Shown: positions 1 through 6,103, counted from the stretch's first letter. The stretch is DNA of 10,819 nt from Natrinema soli (GCF_028618695.1 NZ_JAQIVI010000715.1:1-10819); one strand, 5' to 3'. The notes: generated from the letters alone by a model not told the origin. Translations and numbers: made by a program.

Positions 1-2
1 GG

Positions 3-722
3 CCGGTCGTCTGGCTCAACGGCGACGAAGCGGTCGACACCGCCGCGCTCGTCGGCTCTCACGCCGGCGGCGAGCGCTACGAGGAGAACGATCAGTTCGT
101 CAGCGGCGTCAGCAAGAAGACGGAGATCGTTCGCGAACGCTGGGTGGACAACCCGCTGTCCGTCGCGGTTCGAGAGGGCGCGACGCTCGTCTACAACGAG
201 TTCTCGCGCAGCGATCCCGCCGCCCACAACGTCCTGCTCTCGGTCTTCGAGGAGGGCGTCCTCGAGCGGCCGGGAAAACACGGCGACGATCGGACGATCG
301 ACGTCCACCCCGAGTTCCGGGCGATCCTCACGTCCAACGACGTGGAGTACGCCGGCGTCCACGAACAGCAGGACGCGCTTCTCGACCGATTTATCGGCGT
401 CCACGTCGACTACTACGACGACGAGACCGAGCGCGAGATCGTCGCCGCCCACGTCGACCTCTCCGAAGACGAGATCGCGACCGTCGTCGACACGACGCGA
501 GCGCTTCGCGACGACCTCGAGATCGTCGTCGGTACGCGCGCGGCGATCACGGCCGCGAAGGGGCTGACCGTCTTCGACGGCCACGCCGAGACCGACGAGG
601 ACGGCGAGTTCGACGACGAGACGCTGGCGAACGTCTTCACGGACGTCCTCGCGCCGAAGATGGTCGGCGAGAAGGACGGCGACATCGACGACCTGCGATC
701 GCGGATCACCGAGACGATCTGA
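3..722 (+). CDS. gvpN: Gas vesicle protein GvpN, MoxR-type AAA+ ATPase (5' end outside window)
   Basis: The reading frame is open from the left edge, so the N-terminal part with the Walker A loop is missing. The 239 visible residues match the C-terminal two thirds of GvpN. They include a Walker B-like stretch GATLVYNEF (about residues 60-68 of the visible part), a sensor-1 type segment ILTSNDVEYAG and the DRF arginine near DALLDRF. GvpN is an AAA+ ATPase of the MoxR branch. In haloarchaea it acts in the cytoplasm and is thought to help enlarge nascent gas vesicles, probably by ATP-driven remodelling. It lies 56 bp upstream of gvpO in the same direction, matching the end of the haloarchaeal gvpA-C-N-O operon, so the promoter should be upstream of the window. 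A GTG at 144 is an internal codon, because homologous sequence continues upstream of it without a break. The family assignment is confident. Confidence 0.93.
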   Translation, partial: PVVWLNGDEAVDTAALVGSHAGGERYEENDQFVSGVSKKTEIVRERWVDNPLSVAVREGATLVYNEFSRSDPAAHNVLLSVFEEGVLERPGKHGDDRTIDVHPEFRAILTSNDVEYAGVHEQQDALLDRFIGVHVDYYDDETEREIVAAHVDLSEDEIATVVDTTRALRDDLEIVVGTRAAITAAKGLTVFDGHAETDEDGEFDDETLANVFTDVLAPKMVGEKDGDIDDLRSRITETI

Positions 723-778
723 CCCACCACGGAGGCGATCGAATCGATCCGAACGAGCGACAGACCGACCCAAGACCA

Positions 779-1333
779 ATGGCCGAAGCCGACACGCAAT
801 CACGGGAGCAGTGCAAGGCCATCACCACGGACGGCGAGCGCTGCTCACGGCCAGCGCAGGACGACGGCTTCTGCTTCCAACACGACGAGAGTGATCAAAC
901 AGTGAGCGACAGTCAGACAGCCCAAGAGGAAGAACAGGCCGACCAAACGGACGATACGGCCGAGAGCGGTGACGTCGAGCAGCCCCAATCCCGCGGGACG
1001 ACGACGATGACCGCGGAGGAGAAGACCGATCCCGAGGAGGTCGACGAGGCGGCCGACGTCGAACAGGAGGAGATCGCGGGCATCCTCGCGGTCCGCAACA
1101 CCGTGCAGTCGACCGCCGGGCAACTCATCGGCCACGAGTTCGACGGCGTCAGCGAAATCTCCCCGACCGACGACGGCTGGCGCGCGGTCGTCGAGGTCGT
1201 CGAACGCCGAGCCGTTCCCGACACGCAGGACATCATCGGCCGGTACGAGATCGAACTCGACACCGACGCCACCGTCCATGGCTATCGCCGCCTCGACCGC
1301 TACCGCCGCGGCGATACCGCCGAGTTCGAGTAA
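779..1333 (+). CDS. gvpO: Gas vesicle protein GvpO with N-terminal Cys3His extension
   Basis: The protein has 184 residues. The core at about 95-180 carries the GvpO signature: GWRAVVEVVERRAVPDTQD, IIGRYEIELD and a C-terminal RYRRGDT. GvpO is needed for gas vesicle formation in Halobacterium-type gvp clusters, in an assembly or regulatory role that is not fully defined. The start is the ATG at 779, 56 bp after gvpN. No Shine-Dalgarno is visible. The protein is longer than the roughly 120 aa I recall for Halobacterium salinarum GvpO. The extra N-terminal part holds C12, C22, C32 and H35 (C-x9-C-x9-C-x2-H), like a small zinc-binding knuckle, followed by an acidic, Gln/Asp/Glu-rich disordered linker (about 37-95). 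The extension is clear in the sequence; zinc binding is inferred. Confidence 0.92.
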   Translation: MAEADTQSREQCKAITTDGERCSRPAQDDGFCFQHDESDQTVSDSQTAQEEEQADQTDDTAESGDVEQPQSRGTTTMTAEEKTDPEEVDEAADVEQEEIAGILAVRNTVQSTAGQLIGHEFDGVSEISPTDDGWRAVVEVVERRAVPDTQDIIGRYEIELDTDATVHGYRRLDRYRRGDTAEFE

Positions 1334-1351
1334 CGGCCGATCGGCGCTCGT

Positions 1352-1382
1352 CCGCTCGAGCGAGACTCGGTCGCTCGAGTGG
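1352..1382 (+). terminator. Hairpin after gvpO, possible transcription terminator
   Basis: A 12-bp stem (CCGCTCGAGCGA pairing with TCGCTCGAGTGG, one G-T wobble) encloses a 7-base loop and starts 19 bases after the gvpO stop. There is no immediate T-run; a short TTTT occurs near 1417. The hairpin is directly visible. A terminator role, or an RNA-stabilising role, for the gvp transcript is inferred from position. Confidence 0.45.
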
Positions 1383-1672
1383 TAACGCCGGCCACTGTCG
1401 CTCACTCCCGTCGTCTCCTTTTCGTCGTACTTTCCCACCGCGTGATCGCTCACATCGGGGGCCGCCGTCGGCGGCGAGTGCCGATCGATCGTCGGCGACA
1501 GGCGGATCGGGCGGCCGGTAGTCACAACACCGCACGGGGTAGTAGCGCCGCGAGAGGACCTTCGCGGCGTTGAAATCTGTTGAAGTACAACTATAGGTAG
1601 TTGAATTGAAAGGAGGTTCATCATCTTCTATTCACTCGAAGGTTGTCTGAACGCCGCAATAACGACGTGTGC
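1383..1672. other. Intergenic stretch with abrupt shift from GC-rich to AT-rich DNA
   Basis: No credible gene is seen here on either strand. Until about 1570 the DNA is GC-rich like gvpO; after that it becomes AT-rich. At the junction TTGAA occurs four times (1570, 1580, 1601, 1606), and CAACTA at 1588-1593 is an exact inverted repeat of TAGTTG at 1598-1603. This looks like the left edge of an inserted segment. I found no matching copy at the right edge, so no attachment site is claimed. Confidence 0.4.
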
Positions 1673-1834
1673 TTACTTAGCGTCGAGTTCCTCAGTAGTG
1701 AGTTTGTGACCTGTTTTCTGACCATGTTCACGAATTACTTCTGCTGCTTCATCCCCTTCTGTAGTCACCTCTTTTGAGAAAGCGCACATGTTGCAGACAA
1801 TACGGATTGTTTCTGAATGCTGTTCAGTGTCCAT
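1673..1834 (-). CDS. Small putative zinc-finger protein (53 aa)
   Basis: A complete ATG-to-TAA frame of 53 codons on the minus strand. The protein contains CNMC (C14, C17) and, after 19 residues, H37-x5-H43 in HGQKTGH, giving a C-x2-C-x19-H-x5-H layout typical of small haloarchaeal zinc-finger proteins. It is hydrophilic and acidic, with no signal or membrane segment, so cytoplasmic. Codon choice is AT-richer than in gvpO or the CHY gene, in line with the surrounding island. It is transcribed away from the second small Cys-rich gene at 2063-2236. The start codon lies inside a near-perfect palindrome (1832-1849), suggesting autoregulation or another operator. Function is unknown; DNA, RNA or protein binding are all possible. 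I trust the gene because motif spacing and frame agree, although it is very short. Confidence 0.7.
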   Translation of the reverse strand: MDTEQHSETIRIVCNMCAFSKEVTTEGDEAAEVIREHGQKTGHKLTTEELDAK

Positions 1835-1849
1835 GATACATGTATTATG
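1832..1849. promoter_or_regulatory. 18-bp near-perfect palindrome over the start codon of the 53-aa gene
   Basis: CATGATACATGTATTATG reads the same on both strands except for one mismatched pair, with ATACATGTAT (1836-1845) perfect. It covers the ATG of the minus-strand gene and faces the divergent gene at 2063. Palindromes in such a place are often binding sites for dimeric repressors. The symmetry is observed; the operator role is inferred. Confidence 0.4.
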
Positions 1850-1896
1850 TTTCAGCTGTATTAGGCGTTGTGAGGTTATTGAGATTCTGTTTGCGC

Positions 1897-1925
1897 CCGT
1901 TCAATTGTCTGCCTGTACTGAACGG
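1897..1925. repeat. Inverted repeat in the divergent intergenic region
   Basis: CCGTTCA (1897-1903) and TGAACGG (1919-1925) form an exact 7-bp inverted repeat with a 15-base spacer. It lies in the roughly 230-bp AT-rich space between the two divergent small zinc-finger genes. It could be an operator or part of a 5' leader hairpin for the rightward gene. A weak open frame (1840-2049) crosses it, but I do not accept that frame as a gene. Confidence 0.35.
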
Positions 1926-2033
1926 CAATTACGTGTACAAACTGAACAATAAAGCAGAATGGATGAGTATTGAAAGAGACTATGAATCAGTTAGAATCCG
2001 TTTCTATAGCCAATATTCTTTGGAGGAACAATC

Positions 2034-2066
2034 ATGGGGAAGCCAATGATTTGTAGAGTAGTATGA
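2034..2066 (+). CDS. Possible 10-codon leader peptide coupled to the next gene
   Basis: A consensus-like Shine-Dalgarno GGAGG at 2022-2026 lies 7 bases before an ATG at 2034. The frame encodes ten residues (MGKPMICRVV) and ends in a TGA at 2064-2066 that overlaps the ATG of the next gene (ATGA). The downstream gene has no Shine-Dalgarno of its own, so re-initiation from this mini-frame is a plausible way to translate it. The sequence arrangement is plain; whether the peptide is made is inference. It could also simply be a strong ribosome-loading site placed upstream. Confidence 0.3.
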   Translation: MGKPMICRVV

Positions 2067-2236
2067 GTAAGAATGAAGACGAGACACAAAAAACCGTTGT
2101 CGCTTGTACAGAATGCGGTGATATGTACGTTGCACGCATCTCTCCAGATGGCTCTATTCAACCAGTAGGCATCGTCGATTGCACCTGCGGCGGCGGAAAT
2201 TTGAATCAAATTAGAAACGAATACAGCATCGATTAG
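2063..2236 (+). CDS. Small putative zinc-ribbon protein (57 aa)
   Basis: A complete ATG-to-TAG frame of 57 residues. It has CTEC (C15, C18) and then C40-T-C42 followed by GGG, so a C-x2-C-x21-C-x-C pattern resembling a compact zinc ribbon, with a short acidic, Lys/Gln-rich N-terminus. Hydrophilic throughout and presumably cytoplasmic. It starts within the ATGA overlap with a ten-codon frame that has a good Shine-Dalgarno, so translation is probably coupled. It is divergent to another tiny Cys/His protein (1673-1834) across a palindrome-bearing spacer, and both sit in the AT-rich island. Function is unknown; such small zinc-binding proteins are abundant in haloarchaea and mostly uncharacterised. 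Confidence rests on the paired Cys motifs and the clean frame. Confidence 0.68.
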   Translation: MSKNEDETQKTVVACTECGDMYVARISPDGSIQPVGIVDCTCGGGNLNQIRNEYSID

Positions 2237-2465
2237 TAGGAAATAGTAATAGAGAGTGATTAATACTTCACATGTACTTACCGTCATGTTACTCGCGAAG
2301 TGCTATGAAACAAACGGAGACGATCTGTTCACTATAACTGCGAACCGAACACCGAAATTTCTGACAGGTATTGGGCAGGGTTGTCAAGTCGTGCAAGATA
2401 CACAGTGCGAATGGAGCACGAGATCCGGCTCGATTTGAAAGTGGTGATCACTCCGTATAGTGCGC
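2237..2465. other. AT-rich gap without a gene
   Basis: I see no supported gene in this gap. A 60-codon plus-strand frame (2256-2438) has no motif or Shine-Dalgarno. GTGATCAC at 2444-2451, inside a slightly longer imperfect palindrome just after the kinase stop on the minus strand, could aid transcription termination, but the evidence is weak. Confidence 0.3.
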
Positions 2466-4037
2466 TCAGTTATCGGACTCGTCTGCTACCGGCAGCGTAA
2501 ACGCAAACGTTGTTCCATCGCGAGGGTCGGGCTCGACCCAGATGTCGCCGCCGTGGCGCTCGATGATGCGCTCACACAGCGCCAGCCCAATTCCCGTCCC
2601 CGCGCCTTCCTCTTGCGTGTGGAGGCTCTGGAACACCTTGAAGATGCGGTCGGCGTCAGCGGGGTCGATACCGACGCCCTCATCGCGAACCGATATCATC
2701 CACTCGTCGCCCGCTCGTTCGGCCGAGACGTGCACTCGTGGTGGCTCGTCGCCGCTGTACTCAATTGCGTTGTCGAGCAGGTTTTGGAACACCTCCCGGA
2801 GCTGGTCGGAGTCGCCTTCGACGCGGGGGAGCGTCTCCGTGACGATCTCCGCATCCGTCTCCTCGGTTTTCACTTGGAGGTCCTTGCGAACGTCTTCGAG
2901 AACAGTGTTCAACTCGACCGGCTCTAAGGGGTGCCCACGTGTTTCGACCTGCGAATACTCGAGTAGTCCATCGATCATGTCGCGCATCCGGTCGGCACCA
3001 TCGACCGCAAACTCGATGAACTCCCGGCCGTCCTCGTCGAGGTCGTCGGTATACCGCGACTCCAGCAACTGGAGGTAACTTGTCACCATCCGCAGGGGCT
3101 CTTGGAGGTCATGCGAGGCAGCGTAGGCGAACTGCTCCAAGCGTTCGTTGGACTCCTCGAGTTCCTGTTTATACACCTTGTGCTCGAGTTCATTGCTCAC
3201 CCAGTTGCTGAGCAGCCCAACGAACGAGACTTCCCAATCAGAGAACGCCTCGGTCCGCGCCTCCATCCCGTAGAAGCAGAACGTCCCGTACACTTCTCCC
3301 TGGACGATGACCGGTGTCCCGAGATAACAGGCGATACCCCACTCGGGGTCGACTAGTTCCGGAGCCTCGGACTTCACGTCCTGCAGGACGAGCGTCTCCG
3401 CAGTCTCGACGACGCGTGAGCAATTGGGCAGGGTCTCCAGCGGTGTCGTGTCACCCGGTTCGAGGTCCACGGCTTCCGGCACGGCCACGTGTTCAAAGAT
3501 GTATTCACCAGCATCTTCATTGACACGTGAGAGCGTCGCAAACTCGGTTCCGACTGTCGTCCGGACTACTTCAAGGAGCGGCTCTATCTGCTGGGAGAAC
3601 GGCTGGTCTGCGGCCGCCATTACCTCATTGGCACGTCGGAGAGCTTGTTCCCGTTTCTCGATTTCTTGCTGACGGTCATCCGGTTCAGTGATGTCGCGGA
3701 CGTACACTGAAAGCCCGGTTTCAGAGGGATATACATGGATTTCAAACCAACCGTCCTGTGGCGGATAGTGCGTCTCAAATGTGACAGCTTCTTGGGTCTC
3801 CATCGCACGTTCATGCTCCCACTGGAACGGCGAGTCGGTCAACATGGGAAACTCCTTCCAGATAATTTCCCCACGGAGATCTGCTTGGTCTCGCTGGAAC
3901 AGGGTTTCAGCTTGGTCGTTGCAATACGTGAACCGCCAGTCTTCGTCAAGCGCGAAGACAGCGTCAGTTACGCGCTCCAAGACCTCTTCTGGAGAATTTT
4001 GATCGGAGGGTTCACTTCGCGTCTCCGGGTCCGTCAT
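2466..4037 (-). CDS. PAS-GAF sensor histidine kinase, soluble
   Basis: A 523-residue protein from the ATG at 4037. A GTG three codons upstream (4044-4046) would give 526, and the residue numbers here use that longer form. Domains in order: PAS at about 18-122 (ends DITEPDD), GAF at about 145-288, a short coiled linker, HisKA at about 300-368 with the phospho-accepting H312 in YAASHDLQEPLRM, and HATPase_c at about 410-522 with N-box NLLDNAIEYS, G1 DEGVGI, F-box FKVFQSL and G2 GAGTGIGLAL. All catalytic motifs look intact. No membrane segment is present, so it senses a cytoplasmic signal (small molecule, redox or light, through PAS/GAF). No receiver or response-regulator gene is adjacent, as is common for haloarchaeal orphan kinases. 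GC content is lower than in gvpNO. The ligand is unknown. Confidence 0.93.
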   Translation of the reverse strand: MTDPETRSEPSDQNSPEEVLERVTDAVFALDEDWRFTYCNDQAETLFQRDQADLRGEIIWKEFPMLTDSPFQWEHERAMETQEAVTFETHYPPQDGWFEIHVYPSETGLSVYVRDITEPDDRQQEIEKREQALRRANEVMAAADQPFSQQIEPLLEVVRTTVGTEFATLSRVNEDAGEYIFEHVAVPEAVDLEPGDTTPLETLPNCSRVVETAETLVLQDVKSEAPELVDPEWGIACYLGTPVIVQGEVYGTFCFYGMEARTEAFSDWEVSFVGLLSNWVSNELEHKVYKQELEESNERLEQFAYAASHDLQEPLRMVTSYLQLLESRYTDDLDEDGREFIEFAVDGADRMRDMIDGLLEYSQVETRGHPLEPVELNTVLEDVRKDLQVKTEETDAEIVTETLPRVEGDSDQLREVFQNLLDNAIEYSGDEPPRVHVSAERAGDEWMISVRDEGVGIDPADADRIFKVFQSLHTQEEGAGTGIGLALCERIIERHGGDIWVEPDPRDGTTFAFTLPVADESDN

Positions 4038-4134
4038 TAGATGCACTCAGTGCTTTGAGAGACATGGGTATTACGCATATCTACTGAACGGCTGGTTCAT
4101 TGGCTTCGGGATGAAACAAAGAAAAGACGTCGTG

Positions 4135-4178
4135 CTGAACACAGCCTCTGTATACAGCACGCTGTTTTGGCAGCTATC
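4135..4178. repeat. Hairpin-forming repeat, copy 1 (second copy at 9987-10033)
   Basis: The stretch runs from CTGAACACAG through CTCTGTATACAGCAC to GGCAGCTAT. It aligns with 9987-10033 in the same orientation over about 45 bases, with only a few substitutions and short indels. Inside it, GTGCTGAACACAG (4132-4144) and CTGTATACAGCAC (4148-4160) pair at 11 of 13 positions, so it can fold back. Its right end lies within 10 bases of the break in the DUF255 remnant. It may be the terminus of a mobile element, but I cannot name the family. Confidence 0.55.
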
Positions 4179-4187
4179 GTAGATCGC

Positions 4188-4481
4188 GAGCTGGCAGACG
4201 GTCATGTAGATGCTGTCGACGTCCGGACGCTCCTCGCGGTTGACCTTGATCGGGACGAAGTTCTCGTTGAGCACCTCGGCGATCGCCTCGTCCTCGAAGC
4301 TCTCCGCTTCCATGACGTGCCACCAGTGACACGCCGAGTAGCCGATCGAGAGGAAGATCGGCACGTCGCGTTCCGTCGCGGCCTCGAGAGCCCGTTCGAC
4401 CCAGGGCTGCCAGTTGACGGGATTGTCCGCGTGCTGGCGCAGATAGGGGCTTTCCTCCTCGACTCGGTTGCGCCGGGTCGG
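4188..4481 (-). pseudogene. Truncated thioredoxin-fold DUF255 (YyaL/SSP411-type) gene remnant
   Basis: About 98 codons match the N-terminal thioredoxin-like domain of DUF255 proteins: [60 protein letters not shown] and SIYMTVCQL. Full-length proteins are roughly 700 aa with a C-terminal glucosidase-like part. Here homology stops after VCQL at 4188, giving way to unrelated sequence and then the repeat at 4135. The family's conserved CHWCH is CHWWH in this copy (TGC to TGG), so the second Cys of the redox motif is lost. No start codon lies at the expected position just before PTRRNR. Loss of start, C-terminus and a key Cys together make this a clear dead fragment. The surrounding 4071-4811 frame is not the real gene boundary. 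Confidence 0.85.
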
Positions 4482-4599
4482 TCCCGAATCGGACGGCCGG
4501 CCGTTCTCGAGGCGGACCGATACCGGTCGACCCGAGCGACGATGCACCGCCGCGAGATAACTCGTTGCACAGCGTTTCGGCCCCGCGTCTGGTCTCGCT

Positions 4600-5109
4600 T
4601 CACCGCTGCTCGGACGAAGAGGCCGGAGCATTGCCGCATCCGTCGCCGGCCGAACCGACGTGACGGACCGTCGTTTCCAGGAGGGATAACTGCGTGCTGT
4701 ACACCTGCGCGTCGGCTTCGAACACGTAGCGGGAATCGCTCTCGAGCGCTTCGCGCGTGAATACGATTGTCGTCCAACGGACCTGCTCCCCCCCGAATTC
4801 GGACCGGACAACGTACCCGGTGTACTCGTCGGGACGCGTCAGAACGGGAACCGTTTCGCCGTTCGGGAGCCTGAGGAGTTCGACGACGATCGTCGCCGGA
4901 AGCCGATCGACGACTCGGGCGGACGTCCCGGGTCGATACTCGTTCACGGGGACCAGTACCGAGCGATCCGATTCGGGCGAACGACCGCCGGCTTGGTTGG
5001 GAACATCCGGCTGTTGATTCGCCATACGCTCCGAAGAAGCGGCCGCTGGAACGCCGGGTTCTCTCGATCCGCTAGTACTCTCGTCAGCTATCGTGTATCG
5101 GTAGTGCAT
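4600..5109 (-). CDS. Third paralogue of the tandem ETVP-PDE family, divergent, no signal peptide
   Basis: A 169-residue protein whose core (about 50-149) aligns with the two genes upstream. Shared landmarks are ETVP followed by [11 protein letters not shown] (85-102), IVFTRE (115-120) and a terminal [17 protein letters not shown]. It is the most divergent member: the SSGDSG segment of the others is lost, QPDE has become RPDE, and there is an extra 20-residue C-terminal tail. The N-terminus is Ser/Pro/Gly-rich with no Tat or Sec signal. The ATG at 5109 is used because a TATA-like element and a hairpin lie just upstream; the ATG at 5025 (MANQQ) is a fair alternative, giving 141 aa. Function is unknown. 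The 76-bp gap to the second paralogue and a possible promoter suggest partly independent expression. Its 3' end approaches the DUF255 remnant. Confidence 0.75.
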   Translation of the reverse strand: MHYRYTIADESTSGSREPGVPAAASSERMANQQPDVPNQAGGRSPESDRSVLVPVNEYRPGTSARVVDRLPATIVVELLRLPNGETVPVLTRPDEYTGYVVRSEFGGEQVRWTTIVFTREALESDSRYVFEADAQVYSTQLSLLETTVRHVGSAGDGCGNAPASSSEQR

Positions 5110-5133
5110 CGATATGCGCTTTCGCCGGCTCTC

Positions 5134-5148
5134 CTCCCATAGAGGGAG
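5134..5148 (-). promoter_or_regulatory. Leader hairpin upstream of the third paralogue
   Basis: CTCCC (5134-5138) and GGGAG (5144-5148) form an exact inverted repeat with a 5-base loop. It falls in the expected 5' leader of the 4600-5109 gene and sequesters a GGGAGGAG that resembles a Shine-Dalgarno. Translational control is possible. Only the inverted repeat is observed. Confidence 0.3.
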
Positions 5149-5164
5149 TCTTCGTTCGGGACCG

Positions 5165-5174
5165 AAATAAAATA
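5165..5174 (-). promoter_or_regulatory. TATA-like element for the third paralogue
   Basis: On the minus strand this reads TATTTTATTT, an AT-rich box in otherwise GC-rich DNA, about 60 bases before the ATG at 5109. Transcription would start near 5140-5145, just before or within the leader hairpin. Inferred from sequence only. Confidence 0.4.
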
Positions 5175-5185
5175 GAGTTGAGGCG

Positions 5186-5512
5186 TTACTCGAGCGTCGT
5201 AGAGATGAGGTTCAGTCGGGTGCTGAACATCTGAGCGTCTTCGCCGAGCGTCCCGCTGTCACCGCTACTGAAACTCTGATCGCGGGTGAACAGGAGGATC
5301 GAGGGCGCCTGCGGCCCGTCCTCGACAGAGTACCGGACGACGTGACCTGTGTACTCGTCCGGTTGGGAGATCTCCGGCACGGTCTCCTCGTCGGCAGTCT
5401 GGAGAATTCTCACCGTCGTGCTCGTCTCGAGCTGTGAGACGACATCGAAACTCTCTCCGGCTTCGTAATTGTACGTGAAGACCAGCACTTGTCCCTCGTC
5501 ATCTTGAACCAT
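5186..5512 (-). CDS. Second paralogue of the tandem ETVP-PDE family, no signal peptide
   Basis: A 108-residue, acidic protein that is almost only the family domain: VLVFTYNYEAGESFDVV, STTVRILQ, ETVPEISQPDEYTGHVVR (43-60), LLFTRD, SSGDSGTLGEDAQMFST and LNLISTTLE at the end. It is close to the first paralogue over the whole core but starts directly with MVQDDEGQ, with no Tat signal, so as encoded it would stay in the cytoplasm. The ATG at 5512 is strongly supported. An eight-base Shine-Dalgarno GGAGGTGA sits 6 bases upstream, inside the last codons of the first paralogue, and only two bases separate that gene's stop from this ATG, implying translational coupling. I know this domain from haloarchaea but no function for it. 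It is probably compact and beta-rich. Confidence 0.88.
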   Translation of the reverse strand: MVQDDEGQVLVFTYNYEAGESFDVVSQLETSTTVRILQTADEETVPEISQPDEYTGHVVRYSVEDGPQAPSILLFTRDQSFSSGDSGTLGEDAQMFSTRLNLISTTLE

Positions 5513-5514
5513 TG

Positions 5515-6048
5515 TTATTCACCTCCGTTCCCGGCGGTCGTCTCGTTCTCGTCGGCGGTCTCGTTCCCTCCGTTCGTGGTCGTATTGCCGCCGTCGCCAC
5601 CACCGCCGTTGCCGCCACTACCGCCGTTCAGCGACGTACTCATGAGGTTCAGATCGGGGCTCAGCACCGACGCGTCCTCGCCGATCGTTCCGCTATCCCC
5701 GGAGCTCAGGCCCCCTCCTCGCGCAAACAGGAACGTCGTGATGCCAGATTCCTGGCCGATGTCGTATCGGATGATGTGACCGTTCCACTCGTCGGGCTGG
5801 GATATCTCCGGCACCGTTTCACCGTCCAGCTGTAACACGTCGACCGTCGTGCTCGCCTGAAGCTGGGCGAGGACGTCGAAGTCCGCACCGGGGTACAGAT
5901 CGGCCGCGAATACCGCTAGTTGGTCTGCCTGTGCGCCGACCGTCGCCGTTCCGAAAGCGCCCGTTCCGAGCGTCAGCGCGCCCGTCGCGAGGGCACCCTT
6001 CGCCATGAACGACCGTCTCGAGTCGCCTGGTGTGTCTTGTTCACTCAT
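5515..6048 (-). CDS. First paralogue of the tandem ETVP-PDE family, Tat-exported, with Gly/Asn/Thr-rich tail
   Basis: A 177-residue protein. Residues 10-41 are a Tat signal: SRRSFMAKG, an Ala/Gly/Leu-rich core and cleavage likely after VGAQA. The family domain follows at about 43-140, with FDVLAQLQASTTV, ETVPEISQPDEWNGHIIRYD (77-96), TTFLFARG, LSSGDSGTIGEDA and LNLMSTSL. The tail (141-177) is Gly/Asn/Thr/Glu-rich and has three N-glycosylation sequons (N155-T-T, N162-E-T, N168-E-T), fitting an extracellular or surface location. It is the promoter-proximal gene of an apparent operon with the two genes downstream, the second being coupled by a 2-bp gap. A TATA-like box at 6096-6103 and a palindrome at 6060-6072 precede it. 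The domain's function is not known to me; no catalytic or metal site is evident. Confidence 0.9.
   Translation of the reverse strand: MSEQDTPGDSRRSFMAKGALATGALTLGTGAFGTATVGAQADQLAVFAADLYPGADFDVLAQLQASTTVDVLQLDGETVPEISQPDEWNGHIIRYDIGQESGITTFLFARGGGLSSGDSGTIGEDASVLSPDLNLMSTSLNGGSGGNGGGGDGGNTTTNGGNETADENETTAGNGGE
5519..5526 (-). promoter_or_regulatory. Strong Shine-Dalgarno fixing the start of the second paralogue
   Basis: GGAGGTGA on the minus strand lies 6 bases before the ATG at 5512 and overlaps the last codons and stop of the preceding gene. It is one of the few strong Shine-Dalgarno sites in the window and decides the start of the 5186-5512 gene. Confidence 0.75.
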
Positions 6049-6059
6049 AGTCTCTCATA

Positions 6060-6072
6060 CCCCGTCACGGGG
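6060..6072. promoter_or_regulatory. 13-bp palindrome in the leader of the tandem-family operon
   Basis: CCCCGTCACGGGG is a perfect 6+1+6 palindrome, 12 bases upstream of the ATG at 6048 and near the expected transcription start. It could be a regulator site overlapping the start region. Only the symmetry is observed. Confidence 0.35.
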
Positions 6073-6095
6073 TGGAAAGATGTAGCCTGGGTTAT

Positions 6096-6103
6096 CGAAT
6101 AAA
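6096..6103 (-). promoter_or_regulatory. TATA-like box of the tandem-family operon
   Basis: The minus strand reads TTTATTCG here, about 50 bases before the ATG at 6048. Transcription would begin near 6073, leaving a leader of about 25 bases. A second AT-rich block (6128-6138) lies further upstream. Assignment is by sequence and spacing only. Confidence 0.45.

Noticed and set aside
1840..2049. 69-codon plus-strand frame between the two small zinc-finger genes
   Set aside because: It starts inside the palindrome without a Shine-Dalgarno, crosses an inverted repeat, and ends within the ten-codon frame that leads into the real gene. No motif was seen.
2256..2438. 60-codon plus-strand frame before the kinase
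   Set aside because: No start signal, motif or family resemblance was found in this AT-rich gap.
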